Positions 1-8,650 of a DNA stretch of 64,000 bases are shown here, one piece after another. The notes below the pieces were generated by a model. It ran no database searches. It was given only the letters and a program-made list of their open reading frames with translations, and was not told the origin of the DNA. How positions within the stretch are numbered: the stretch's first letter is position 1; every line of letters begins with the position of its first letter. This stretch comes from an uncultured Phascolarctobacterium sp. (GTDB lineage Bacteria; Bacillota; Negativicutes; Acidaminococcales; Acidaminococcaceae): the NCBI GenBank assembly GCA_900757795.1, contig CAAEPE010000009.1, positions 124,001-188,000 of the forward strand, in the 5' to 3' direction. The translations under genes and the position numbers were made by a program.

Positions 1-262
1 AGCCGCAGATAGCGCTTGCCGTCTGCCGATAACGTTCCTCCTGAAAAAGCAGCCCGCGCATACTCGGCAGCAGCGCTTCACATTCTGCCGTAGGCACAAC
101 TCCCTCTCTGCCGCGATACAGCAGCGGAAAACCCGTTTCGTTTTCCAGCGCCACAATCATGCGGCTGATACCTGACGGCGTATATCCCAATTTTTCTGCC
201 GCCTGCGCCATTGTTCCTTCTTCAATGGCGCACAGCAGCGCTTTGCATTTGCTTGTATCCAT
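1..262 (-). CDS. LysR-family transcriptional regulator, N-terminal fragment
   Basis: About 87 codons of a minus-strand gene run off the left edge of the window. The start is an ATG at 262. The first 60 residues form a LysR-type winged helix-turn-helix: an AEKLGYTPSGISRMIVALE helix pair followed by the typical TGFPLLYRGREG wing and a PTAECEALLP linker. The effector domain lies outside the window. It is divergent from the EamA transporter that begins at 375, with about 110 bases between them, so it probably controls that transporter in the usual LysR divergent-pair fashion (inference). No ligand can be predicted from this part. Confidence 0.8.
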   Translation of the reverse strand, partial: MDTSKCKALLCAIEEGTMAQAAEKLGYTPSGISRMIVALENETGFPLLYRGREGVVPTAECEALLPSMRGLLFQEERYRQTASAICG

Positions 263-374
263 TTTTTAACCCTCACTTGCGTTTTTGTCAACAATCTGTT
301 GTCATTATTTCGTTTTACACAATTTTATGGCAATGTTACAATCATGTCAAGCAAAACACAAGGAGGAATTCGCC

Positions 375-1259
375 ATGAGTGCAAAACAAGCCAAGCTCTT
401 GCTGCTCGGCGTTATTATTGCCCGCAGCACCGCTTTTTTATTTTCTAAAATTACCTTACAGACTATGGAGCTATATAATATTTTAGGCGTGCGTTTTTTG
501 ATTGCCTTTTTGCTGCTGGCACTGCTGTTTCACAAAAAAATTTTAAGCTCCACGCGCTCTGATATTTTGCACGGCGGTATAATCGGCTTCACATTTTTTT
601 TGGTAATGGTCTTTGAAATGTTTGCGCTGCGCATTACCGACGCTTCTACGGTTTCATTTTTAGAAAACAGCTCCATTATTATGGTACCCATTCTCGAAAG
701 CATCTGGCAGCGCAGAAAACCCGCTCACAGCGTAATACTTTGCGGTTTAATTATCTTTATCGGCGTCGGCATTTTGGCTACGCGCAACGGCGGCTCCATC
801 GGCGGCGGCGAAATTTTATGTCTTGCCTCCGCCTTGATGTACGCTATCAGCATGATGCTCACAGGACGCTTTGCTACTAAAAACGATACGCTTTTACTGG
901 GCATTTACCAAATTGGCTTTATGGGATTGTTCTCTTTAATCGCTTCCTTATTTACGGAAGCGACGCGCTTGCCCAGCGGCGCCACTGAATGGAGCTGTCT
1001 TGCGATATTGATTGTTATTTGCACTTGCTTTGGCTTTACCTTGCAGCCTATGGCGCAAAAATATGTCAGCACCGAAGAAACAGCGCAATTCTGCGCCGTC
1101 AGTCCCCTCTCGTCGGCTCTCTTAAGCTGCGTTTTTCTTAACGAATCCTTTGGCGTGCACGGCTTAATTGGCGCTGCGCTGATATTATTCGGTCTTATTC
1201 TGCACGGCATTTTAGAACAGCAGCAAACGCATAAATTGCTCTGCGCTGATAAAAACTAA
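375..1259 (+). CDS. EamA/DMT-family transporter
   Basis: A 294-residue inner-membrane protein with about ten hydrophobic segments in two repeats, the architecture of the drug/metabolite transporter superfamily (EamA). The second repeat carries the typical acidic stretch near its end (FLNESFGVHGLIGAALILFG), as in family members that end E-x(6)-G-x(2)-LI. The open frame extends upstream to a TTG at 285, but an AAGGAGG site 7-8 bases before the ATG at 375 fixes the start there. Divergent from the LysR fragment. The substrate cannot be told; relatives export amino acids or other metabolites. A short inverted repeat rich in AGAGG/CCTCT follows the stop near 1260-1290 but has no clear U-run. Confidence 0.85.
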   Translation: MSAKQAKLLLLGVIIARSTAFLFSKITLQTMELYNILGVRFLIAFLLLALLFHKKILSSTRSDILHGGIIGFTFFLVMVFEMFALRITDASTVSFLENSSIIMVPILESIWQRRKPAHSVILCGLIIFIGVGILATRNGGSIGGGEILCLASALMYAISMMLTGRFATKNDTLLLGIYQIGFMGLFSLIASLFTEATRLPSGATEWSCLAILIVICTCFGFTLQPMAQKYVSTEETAQFCAVSPLSSALLSCVFLNESFGVHGLIGAALILFGLILHGILEQQQTHKLLCADKN

Positions 1260-1330
1260 CAGAGGCAGAAAAATTTTTCCTACCTCTGCCAATATTAACC
1301 GTTATTTTTAGCTAAGCATTTTTTGTTTAG

Positions 1331-2647
1331 CTATTTTTTTGCAAATTTCTTAGTACCCTGCATATAGTTGATAAATTGCCGCGCCGTGCGTCCGGAAATG
1401 CCTCCGTGATGCAGCTCAAAGCGCTTGGCCTCAAGCAAAAGCTCGTCCTCGGGAATTGCCAGTCCTTCGCGCTGCGCTAATTCTTTGACAATCTCAAAAT
1501 ATTCCTTTTGATCAGGCTGGCCGTAATAAATGGTGCAGCCAAAGCGGTTGACTAAAGAAAGCTTTTCCTGCATGGTATCGGATTTATAAATACCTTCCTC
1601 GTTAGTTACGTCGTTTCTGTCCTTCCAGGTTTCGTTAATTAAATGACGGCGGTTGCTGGTAGCGTAAATTAAAATATTATCCGGGCGCACCTCCAAGCCG
1701 CCTTCGATAATCGCTTTAAGATATTTATATTCTGTTTCAAATTCCTCAAAGGATAAATCGTCCATATAAATTATAAAGCGATAGTTGCGGCTTTTAATTT
1801 GAGCAATAACCTCCGATAAAGCCTGAAACTGGTGCTTGTAGATTTCAATAAGACGCAGGCCCTGGTCGTAATAAGCGTTAATCAACGCTTTAATGCTGCT
1901 GGATTTACCCGTGCCGCTATCGCCGAAAAGCAGCACGTTATTGGCAGGCCGTCCGGCTACAAAGGCTTCGGTATTTTCCCGCAGAGCCTGCTTCTGCCGC
2001 TCATAGCCGACTAAATCAGCAAAAGTTATAGCTTCGGTATTAGCAATGGGGACTAGTTCTGCCGTGATTCCCTCCTGCGCCAGGCGAAAGGCTTTGTTCA
2101 AGCCTAATTTGCCCACGCCATAAGCCTTATAAAAAGCGGTCACTAATTCATAAAAAGCTGCCGCATTTTGCGCGTTGGCTAAAGCTTCGCTTAAACGCCG
2201 CACCTTTTCACTGATATTTTTATTATAGCGCGTTTCTTTTTTACTTACCGCCTGATAATTGGTCACAATGTCAAAGCAGGTAATGCCCAGCTCCTTTTCC
2301 AAAGGCGCAAAATCGTAAGCAAACAGCTTTTGAAACACGGCAAAATCGTTTAACACCAAAATATTGACGCTGCCCTCGCAGGCACCCTCTTTTTCGCAGG
2401 TAATGGCAAAGGGCGTTTCCACGCTGACTAAAAGATAAGTCAGATAATTATGCCACAAATTTTTATTGAAGCCGTACACCGTAGCAATATCCAGTAAACG
2501 GTGAATTTGGTCGTATATTTTGCTGATGACTGCCTCTTTATTATAGCTGCCGCTCTCCACTTGAGCGCAAACGTCGGCCAAGGGCTGCAGCAGATTATCC
2601 TCCGGCAGATTGCGATAAACAATTAGTTTTGACACAAGCTTGTGCAT
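1331..2647 (-). CDS. DUF815-family AAA+ ATPase
   Basis: A 438-residue cytoplasmic protein of the DUF815 family of P-loop ATPases. The C-terminal half has a Walker A motif GDSGTGKSS (around residue 243), an acidic Walker B-like YMDDLSFEE and a sensor-type ATSNRRHL. The N-terminal 200 residues are helical and family specific. The biochemical role of DUF815 proteins is not established; they look like small chaperone or remodelling ATPases. An ATG with a GGAGGGG site fixes the start. It lies about 40 bases downstream of the adenine deaminase stop region in the opposite transcription order (ade is upstream, same strand), so it may be the last gene of the map-purine permease-ade transcript. Confidence 0.85.
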   Translation of the reverse strand: MHKLVSKLIVYRNLPEDNLLQPLADVCAQVESGSYNKEAVISKIYDQIHRLLDIATVYGFNKNLWHNYLTYLLVSVETPFAITCEKEGACEGSVNILVLNDFAVFQKLFAYDFAPLEKELGITCFDIVTNYQAVSKKETRYNKNISEKVRRLSEALANAQNAAAFYELVTAFYKAYGVGKLGLNKAFRLAQEGITAELVPIANTEAITFADLVGYERQKQALRENTEAFVAGRPANNVLLFGDSGTGKSSSIKALINAYYDQGLRLIEIYKHQFQALSEVIAQIKSRNYRFIIYMDDLSFEEFETEYKYLKAIIEGGLEVRPDNILIYATSNRRHLINETWKDRNDVTNEEGIYKSDTMQEKLSLVNRFGCTIYYGQPDQKEYFEIVKELAQREGLAIPEDELLLEAKRFELHHGGISGRTARQFINYMQGTKKFAKK

Positions 2648-2685
2648 AATTCCCCTCCATTTATTGCACTTATTTAGCTAAAAAT

Positions 2686-4404
2686 TTATTTTATAAACTG
2701 AAAATGCTCCGCGTCAAACATGCCCATATCCGTAATTCTCAGGCGCGGAATAACCGGCAGCGCCATAAAGCTTAACAAAATAAAAGGATCTATACCGCTA
2801 GGTACGCCCTGGTGATGCGCCAGCTTTTGAATTTTTTCCAGGCTGTCGATTAGCTTTTCAGGAACTTCGCTGCTCATCAGCCCGCAGATATTCAGCGGCA
2901 CCGTACCGACAACACTGCCGTTTTCTACCAAGGTATAGCCGCCCTGCACGCGCACCAGCTCGCGGGCGGCAATCTCCATATCCGCAGGATTAGTACCGAT
3001 AACAATTAAATTATGTGAATCATGCGCTACGGTAGTAGCCGCTGCACCGTTTTGCAGACCGTAGCCGCTCAACAGTCCCAAGCCTAAATTGCCCGTGCCT
3101 TGGTGACGCTCCAGCACCGCAATCAAATGCAGTTCGCCTTTAGCTAATGCAGCCTTGATTTCGCTGCCCTGAATACTGCCGCGCTCCGTAAAAATTTCGC
3201 CCGGCAGCATTTTTATCACGGGATATTCCTTAGCCGCAGCAAAATTTTCCGGTGCAAAATCGGCGGCAGAAAAAGGCGCAGGACGCACGCTGCCACGCAG
3301 CTGCGCCGCAGGTATCAGCGGCGTAATATTTTCACAGGCCGTCCAAGCGTCCACGCCCTTATGGAAAACATGCAACGGCACAAAATTTTCTAAATCCTGC
3401 AACACAACCAAATCTGCCTGCCAGCCGGGAGCGACAGCGCCCAAACGACGCAGGCCGTAAATCTGCGCGGCGTTGATGCTGGCCATAGCCAAAGCCTTAA
3501 GCGGCGAGAGTCCCAGCCGCACCGCCTTACAGATACAGTAGCGAACAGTTCCCTCGCGGCGCATATCTGCCAAATGCTTATCGTCAGTACAAAACGCCAT
3601 ATTGCGGGTGGAAATATTTTCGCGCACCGCGCCCTCGATAATGGCTGTTAAATTTTTCGACGCGCTGCCTTCGCGCACCAAAACCGCCATACCGGCGCGC
3701 AGCTTTTCTTTGGCTTCCGTCCAGCTGATGGATTCATGATCGGTAGCAATGCCGCTGGCGGCGTAGGCCTGCAGCTCCCGCCCCGAAAGCATGGGCGCAT
3801 GGCCGTCGATAATGCGGCCGTCGTCTAAAAATAATTGTAATTTTGCCAGAACGTCTGGAGCGTTGTTAAGCACTCCCGGTACGTTCATCATTTCGCCCAA
3901 GCCCAAAACCTGCGGCTCCGTCATCAACTCCGTCAGCGCCGCCGCGTCCATTACGCAGCCTGCGTGCTCAAAGGGCGTAGCCGGTACGCAGCTGGGCAGC
4001 TCCACATAATAATTTATCGGCATGTGCCCGCCTGCGCGCAGCATATAGCGAATGCCTTCCGCGCCCGCCACGTTGGCAATTTCGTGAGGGTCGGTAATCA
4101 GTGTAGTGACGCCCCAGCGCAATTCTTCCGCCACATAGCTTTCGGGCGCAGCCATACTGCTTTCCACATGGCAATGGGCATTGATAAACCCAGGAGCAAT
4201 ATACGCTCCGTCCACGTCAATTATTTTTTTCGCTGCAAAATCAGATGCAGAATTTTTTGGCAGCACAGCGGCGATAACACCGTCCGCAACGGCAATATCA
4301 GCTTCATAAACAGTTTCGGTCAACACGTCAACGACCCTGCCGTTTCTTAGCAGAAGGTCAGCAGGGTCATTGCCTAATGCGACCGCCCGTACACGGTCGT
4401 TCAT
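2686..4404 (-). CDS. ade: Adenine deaminase
   Basis: A 572-residue amidohydrolase-superfamily enzyme that deaminates adenine to hypoxanthine for purine salvage. Visible hallmarks are the metal-binding INAHCHVESSM motif near residue 75, the family motif GLGEMMNVPGVL, the DGHAPMLSG loop, and the C-terminal domain with VATVAHDSHNLIVIG and GGYTLVENG signatures of the Ade family. Length is normal for the family. The start ATG has an AGAGGT site. The gene sits 16 bases downstream of a nucleobase permease, which makes an uptake-plus-deamination unit very likely. Confidence 0.95.
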   Translation of the reverse strand: MNDRVRAVALGNDPADLLLRNGRVVDVLTETVYEADIAVADGVIAAVLPKNSASDFAAKKIIDVDGAYIAPGFINAHCHVESSMAAPESYVAEELRWGVTTLITDPHEIANVAGAEGIRYMLRAGGHMPINYYVELPSCVPATPFEHAGCVMDAAALTELMTEPQVLGLGEMMNVPGVLNNAPDVLAKLQLFLDDGRIIDGHAPMLSGRELQAYAASGIATDHESISWTEAKEKLRAGMAVLVREGSASKNLTAIIEGAVRENISTRNMAFCTDDKHLADMRREGTVRYCICKAVRLGLSPLKALAMASINAAQIYGLRRLGAVAPGWQADLVVLQDLENFVPLHVFHKGVDAWTACENITPLIPAAQLRGSVRPAPFSAADFAPENFAAAKEYPVIKMLPGEIFTERGSIQGSEIKAALAKGELHLIAVLERHQGTGNLGLGLLSGYGLQNGAAATTVAHDSHNLIVIGTNPADMEIAARELVRVQGGYTLVENGSVVGTVPLNICGLMSSEVPEKLIDSLEKIQKLAHHQGVPSGIDPFILLSFMALPVIPRLRITDMGMFDAEHFQFIK

Positions 4405-4420
4405 AATTGTACCTCTTTCG

Positions 4421-5797
4421 TTACATATAAATGTATTTCAGAATAAAGATAACTGCCAGCACACAAACCAAAAGATTTACTTTTTTCTCCTTCAATTTGC
4501 CGGTCAGCATATTTAAAGCTACATAAGAGATAACGCCCATGGCGATACCTTCGGAAATAGAATACATAAATGGCATAGCAATGGTAGCAATAAACGCAGG
4601 AACAGCCTCGCTATAATCGTTCCAGTCAATTTTTACAATGCCGCTAAGCATCATAAAGCCAACAACAACTAAAGCCGGAGCAGTTGCAAACGCTGGAATC
4701 GCTAAAAAGATAGGCGCAAAGAACAGGCTCAACAAAAAGAGCACTGCCACCGTCAACGCCGTCAAGCCGGTACGTCCGCCCGCAGCAACACCGGCGCTGC
4801 TTTCCACAAAGGTTGTAACCGTAGAAGTACCAAGGCAGGCGCCCACAGCAGTGGCAGTGGAATCTGCCAGCAGCGCGCCTTCAATTTTGGGCAGCTTACC
4901 GTTTTCGTCCAGCATTTCCGCTTTGGAAGCTACGCCAATCAAGGTTCCCAGCGTATCGAAAAGGTCAACAAACATAAAGGATACTACTATTGTAATAAAA
5001 TTAAAGGAAGCAATGGCTCCGAAATCCATCTGCATTAACGTAGGCGCTAAGCTGGGAATGGAAATACCGTTGGCAAAATTAGGCATTACCGAAAAAGCTC
5101 CTAATTTAGGATTGGGAATGTAAAGGCCGGTAAGCTCGCAAATCATACCTAAAACCCAAGTAGCCAGAATACCCAACAAAATACCGCCGGGAACTTTTTT
5201 CGCCAGCAGCGCAGCCGTAAGCAAAATGCCAATCAATGCCAACAGCGCGCCGATACCCGTAGAAGCAAAGCTGCCGTCGGCTAAAGCCGCTCTAAAATTA
5301 TATAAGCCAACCAAGCACGGCCCGTCTACAACAACCTTCGCGTTTTGCAGACCGATAAAAGCAATAAACAGCCCGATACCGCCGGTCACGCCTAATTTTA
5401 AAGACAAGGGAATACAGTCAAACAGCGCCTCGCGCACTTTAGTTAAGGATAATAAAATGAAAATTAAGCCTTCTACAAAAACCGCAGCCAGCGCAACCTT
5501 CCAAGAATAACCCATTGCGCCGCAGACAGTATAAGCAAAGAAAGCATTTAAGCCCATGCCCGGAGCCAAAGCGAAAGGATAATTGGAAAGCAAAGCCATT
5601 AAAATGGTACCAATCGCCGCGCCTAAAGCAGTCGCCGTAAATACCGCGCCTGCGTCCATGCCGGAAGCGCTTAAAATGCCCGGATTAACTGCCAAAATAT
5701 ACGCCATGGTCATAAAGGTGGTTAAGCCTGCGATTAACTCTTTTTTTACATTAGTATGATTTTCTTCCAATTTAAAAAAGGTCTTTAAAAATTCCAT
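4421..5797 (-). CDS. NCS2-family purine permease (AzgA/PbuG-like)
   Basis: A 458-residue inner-membrane transporter with about 12-14 hydrophobic segments. It has the signatures of the AzgA-like branch of the NCS2 family: an N-terminal FFKLEENHTNVKKELIAGLT, then TFMTMAYILAVNP, GMGLNAFFAYT and the FVDLFDTLGTLIGVA motif. Members carry adenine, guanine or hypoxanthine with protons. The frame opens at 5806, but the AGGAAGG ribosome site abuts that first ATG; the ATG at 5797 has proper spacing and was chosen. Immediately followed by adenine deaminase, so adenine or hypoxanthine is the likely substrate (inference from context). Confidence 0.9.
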   Translation of the reverse strand: MEFLKTFFKLEENHTNVKKELIAGLTTFMTMAYILAVNPGILSASGMDAGAVFTATALGAAIGTILMALLSNYPFALAPGMGLNAFFAYTVCGAMGYSWKVALAAVFVEGLIFILLSLTKVREALFDCIPLSLKLGVTGGIGLFIAFIGLQNAKVVVDGPCLVGLYNFRAALADGSFASTGIGALLALIGILLTAALLAKKVPGGILLGILATWVLGMICELTGLYIPNPKLGAFSVMPNFANGISIPSLAPTLMQMDFGAIASFNFITIVVSFMFVDLFDTLGTLIGVASKAEMLDENGKLPKIEGALLADSTATAVGACLGTSTVTTFVESSAGVAAGGRTGLTALTVAVLFLLSLFFAPIFLAIPAFATAPALVVVGFMMLSGIVKIDWNDYSEAVPAFIATIAMPFMYSISEGIAMGVISYVALNMLTGKLKEKKVNLLVCVLAVIFILKYIYM

Positions 5798-5841
5798 CAC
5801 AACCATCCTTCCTGCAAGTTAAGTAAACTACATTACTTTGC

Positions 5842-6708
5842 TTAATAGGTCAAAATTTCCGGTCCGTTTTCAGTAATTAAAATCGTGTGCTCCCATTGAG
5901 CTGAAAGGCTGCCGTCCTCGGTATAAACAGTCCAGTCGTTGGCAGCATCGACATATACATTTTTGCGTCCCATGTTTATCATAGGCTCGATAGTAAAAAT
6001 CATACCGGGAACAAGAACCATGCCGGTTTTTCGTTTGCCAACATGGCAGACGAAAGGCTCCTCGTGAAAATCTACGCCGACGCCATGACCGCCAAATTCG
6101 GTTACTACGCTGTAACCGTGCTTGCGCGCCAACTGCGCAACAGCCGCGCCCACGTCGCCCAAATAAGCCCAAGGCTGCGCAGCTTCAATCCCCCGCAGCA
6201 GGCATTGCTTGGTAATAGCCACTAAATCAGCGGCAGGCTTGCGCACCTTACCCAGCATAAACATCCGGGAAGCGTCGGCATAATAGCCCTTATAAATAGT
6301 GGAAACGTCAACATTAACAATGTCGCCGCTTTTTAAAACGTCATGCTCACTGGGAATACCGTGGCACACCTGATCGTTCACCGAAGTACACACAGATTTA
6401 GGAAAGCCGCAGAAGCCCAAAGGCGCGGGTGTAGCACCATGAGCAATGGTAAAATCATAAACAATGGTATTGATTTCTTCCGTAGTCATACCTACTTTAA
6501 TATGCTTTGCCACTTCATCCAAAACGGCCGTATTTATTTTACAGGCCTCGCGAATACCGGCAATCTGCTCCGGAGTTTTAATCATCTCGCGGTCAGGAAC
6601 CTCTTTTCCTTGCGCGCGCAGCAGCTCAATTTTTGCGTCAATCATTTGGTGGCAGTCGGCATAAGGCTTGCCGCTGCCGCACCAACATAATTCTTGTTTT
6701 TCTTCCAT
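5842..6708 (-). CDS. map: Methionine aminopeptidase, type I, with N-terminal SEC-C zinc motif
   Basis: A 288-residue cytoplasmic enzyme that removes the initiator Met from new proteins. Residues 1-25 form a SEC-C-type zinc motif (CWCGSGKPYADCH). The catalytic pita-bread domain follows with VDVSTIYKGYYADASRMF (metal ligand Asp pair), TEFGGHGVGVDFHEEP (ligand His) and a late metal-binding Glu in MIFTIEPMINMG. SEC-C fused type I enzymes are known in Firmicutes and help ribosome binding. It is the first gene of a minus-strand run with the purine permease and adenine deaminase, and is divergent from dedA. Confidence 0.95.
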   Translation of the reverse strand: MEEKQELCWCGSGKPYADCHQMIDAKIELLRAQGKEVPDREMIKTPEQIAGIREACKINTAVLDEVAKHIKVGMTTEEINTIVYDFTIAHGATPAPLGFCGFPKSVCTSVNDQVCHGIPSEHDVLKSGDIVNVDVSTIYKGYYADASRMFMLGKVRKPAADLVAITKQCLLRGIEAAQPWAYLGDVGAAVAQLARKHGYSVVTEFGGHGVGVDFHEEPFVCHVGKRKTGMVLVPGMIFTIEPMINMGRKNVYVDAANDWTVYTEDGSLSAQWEHTILITENGPEILTY

Positions 6709-6877
6709 AAGTAATCTATGCTCCTTATCTAAAATTTTTTACCTTTATATCTTATATGTCTTCTATTTTACCACATTTAAGCTCTTTTTCACATTTTCAC
6801 CGGAAAATATTATTACCAAGCTTGGCTTTTTATGTTAAAATATTTGCATACGACTAAAAAGAAGAAAGGAAAATTAC

Positions 6878-7528
6878 ATGGAACAATACGCATTATATTT
6901 TCTCGACATCATTCTGCATTTAGACAAGCATCTGCCGGAAATTATGGCGGCCTACGGTCATTTTATTTACGCTATTTTATTTTTGGTAGTTTTTTGCGAA
7001 ACAGGCTTAGTAGTTACGCCGTTTCTGCCTGGCGATTCTCTGCTCTTTGCCTGCGGCGCTTTGGCTGCCACCGCGCCCGAGGGCATGGATATTAAACTCA
7101 TCACGCTGATTTTTCTCGTATCGTCCATTCTCGGCGACGCCTGCAACTATATGATAGGCGAAAAGCTGGGGCTGGCCATGATTAACTCCAAGCACAGCCT
7201 GATAAAAAAAGAGCATGTAGATAAAGCCGGCGCTTTTTATGCCAAGCACGGCCACAAGGCTATTTTTCTTGCCAGATTTGTACCCATCGTCCGCACCTTC
7301 GCTCCCTTTGTGGCAGGCATTGGTAAAATGCACTACCTAACCTTCGCTCATTACAATGTTATCGGCGCAGTAGTTTGGGTAACGTTGTTCGTAGGCGGCG
7401 GCTATTTCTTCGGCAATATTCCTGTGATTAAGCAAAACTTTACCTTAGTAACCTTAGGTATCGTTATTTTCTCTGTGCTACCAATACTTTGGGAAGTGGT
7501 AGGCAAAAAATTATTCCACAAAGCCTAA
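6878..7528 (+). CDS. DedA-family membrane protein
   Basis: A 216-residue inner-membrane protein of the DedA/SNARE-associated (VTT) family. It shows the FCETGLVVTPFLPGDSLLFA segment and the characteristic FLARFVPIVRTFAPFVAGIGKM motif with the conserved F-x-R-x(3)-R-x-F-x(3)-G pattern. DedA proteins act in membrane lipid homeostasis and some are undecaprenyl-phosphate or phosphatidylethanolamine flippases; which applies here is not visible. Start ATG preceded by AAAGGAAA. A possible promoter TTACCA-17-TAAAAT lies near 6812-6840. ltaE follows after 24 bases, probably on the same transcript. Confidence 0.9.
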   Translation: MEQYALYFLDIILHLDKHLPEIMAAYGHFIYAILFLVVFCETGLVVTPFLPGDSLLFACGALAATAPEGMDIKLITLIFLVSSILGDACNYMIGEKLGLAMINSKHSLIKKEHVDKAGAFYAKHGHKAIFLARFVPIVRTFAPFVAGIGKMHYLTFAHYNVIGAVVWVTLFVGGGYFFGNIPVIKQNFTLVTLGIVIFSVLPILWEVVGKKLFHKA

Positions 7529-7552
7529 ATTTTTTGAGAGGGGATTTTTATT

Positions 7553-8587
7553 ATGTATCGTTTTAATTCTGATTATACGGAAGGCTGTCATCCAAAGATT
7601 TTAGAAAAGCTAATCGCTACCAATATGGAGCAAACCGACGGTTATGGTCTCGACCCATACTGCGACGAAGCGCGCGGCAAAATCAAAGAATATTTTTGCT
7701 GTCCCAATGCCGACGTGCATTTTCTTGTGGGCGGTACGCAGACTAACCTGACTGTTATCTGCGCGGCGCTGCGTCCTCATCAAGCCGTTTTCGGCGCTGT
7801 TCCCAGCCACATCAATACTCACGAAGCCGGCGCTATCGAGCATGTTGGTCACAGAGTTCTGCCCCTGCCCAGCGACGACGGCAAGCTGACTGCCGCACAA
7901 ATTAAAGCTGAATGGAAAAAATACGCCACCGACCCCAGCCGCGAGCATTGGGCGCAGCCAAAAATGGTGTATATTTCCCAGCCTACGGAAATCGGCAGCA
8001 TGTACAGCAAAAAAGAATTAACAGATTTATATGCAGCCTGCCAAGAATGCGGCCTTTATCTTTTTATTGACGGCGCTCGTCTTGGTTACACCCTCGGCGC
8101 GCCTGCGAACGATATTACTCCCGCCGATTTAGCAGCTAACTGCGACGTTTTTTATATTGGCGGCACTAAATGCGGTCTGCTTTTTGGCGAAGCAGTTGTT
8201 ATTTTAAACGACGCTCTAAAGCCTGATTTCCGCACGATCGCTAAGCAATGCGGCGCGATTATGGCCAAGGGTCGTCTTTTAGGCGTGCAGTTCGGCGCAG
8301 CTTTCACCGATAATCTTTATACAAAAATCTGCGCGAAAGGAACCTTGCAGGCACTAAAAATCCGCCAAGCCTTACTGGACTGCGGTTTTAAATTTGTTAC
8401 CGATTCGCCTACTAACCAACAATTTGTCATTATGACGCCTGCGCAGTTTGCCAAGCTCAGCACCGAATTTGCTTTAAGCCATATCGCTTATCTGCCCGAC
8501 GGCAATTACAGCGTGCGCATCTGCACCAGCTGGGCTACGGACGACGCGCAGGTTGATAAGCTCATTGCTATGATTAAAGAACTGTAA
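7553..8587 (+). CDS. ltaE: Low-specificity L-threonine aldolase
   Basis: A 344-residue PLP-dependent fold-type I enzyme (beta-eliminating lyase family) that splits L-threonine or allo-threonine to glycine and acetaldehyde. Key features are the N-terminal FNSDYTEGCHPKILEKL, the EHWAQPKMVYISQPTEIGS region, the FIDGARLGYTL motif with the PLP-contacting Asp and Arg, and the IGGTKCG motif whose Lys should form the Schiff base. Length is normal. Strong GAGAGGGG site before the ATG. Closely follows dedA and ends at a convergent terminator facing larA. An alanine or phenylserine aldolase activity cannot be excluded. Confidence 0.9.
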   Translation: MYRFNSDYTEGCHPKILEKLIATNMEQTDGYGLDPYCDEARGKIKEYFCCPNADVHFLVGGTQTNLTVICAALRPHQAVFGAVPSHINTHEAGAIEHVGHRVLPLPSDDGKLTAAQIKAEWKKYATDPSREHWAQPKMVYISQPTEIGSMYSKKELTDLYAACQECGLYLFIDGARLGYTLGAPANDITPADLAANCDVFYIGGTKCGLLFGEAVVILNDALKPDFRTIAKQCGAIMAKGRLLGVQFGAAFTDNLYTKICAKGTLQALKIRQALLDCGFKFVTDSPTNQQFVIMTPAQFAKLSTEFALSHIAYLPDGNYSVRICTSWATDDAQVDKLIAMIKEL

Positions 8588-8612
8588 AAAATTTTCTACA
8601 ATATACTAAAGC

Positions 8613-8642
8613 AAAAGGCCGCCGTTTAGGCGACCTTTTTTT
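8613..8642. terminator. Bidirectional intrinsic terminator between ltaE and larA
   Basis: An 11-base arm AAAAGGCCGCC pairs with GGCGACCTTTT across a GTTTA loop with one G-U pair. It is followed by a run of T on the plus strand and preceded by A on the other side, so it can end both converging transcripts. Confidence 0.85.
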
Positions 8643-8650
8643 CAGCTATT

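Noticed and set aside
3964..4350. 128-codon plus-strand frame within adenine deaminase
   Set aside because: Shadow of a long conserved gene; no ribosome site or family resemblance.
5807..5841. Purine riboswitch before the permease gene
   Set aside because: The gap to map is only about 35-45 bases, too short for the aptamer, and no conserved core is present.
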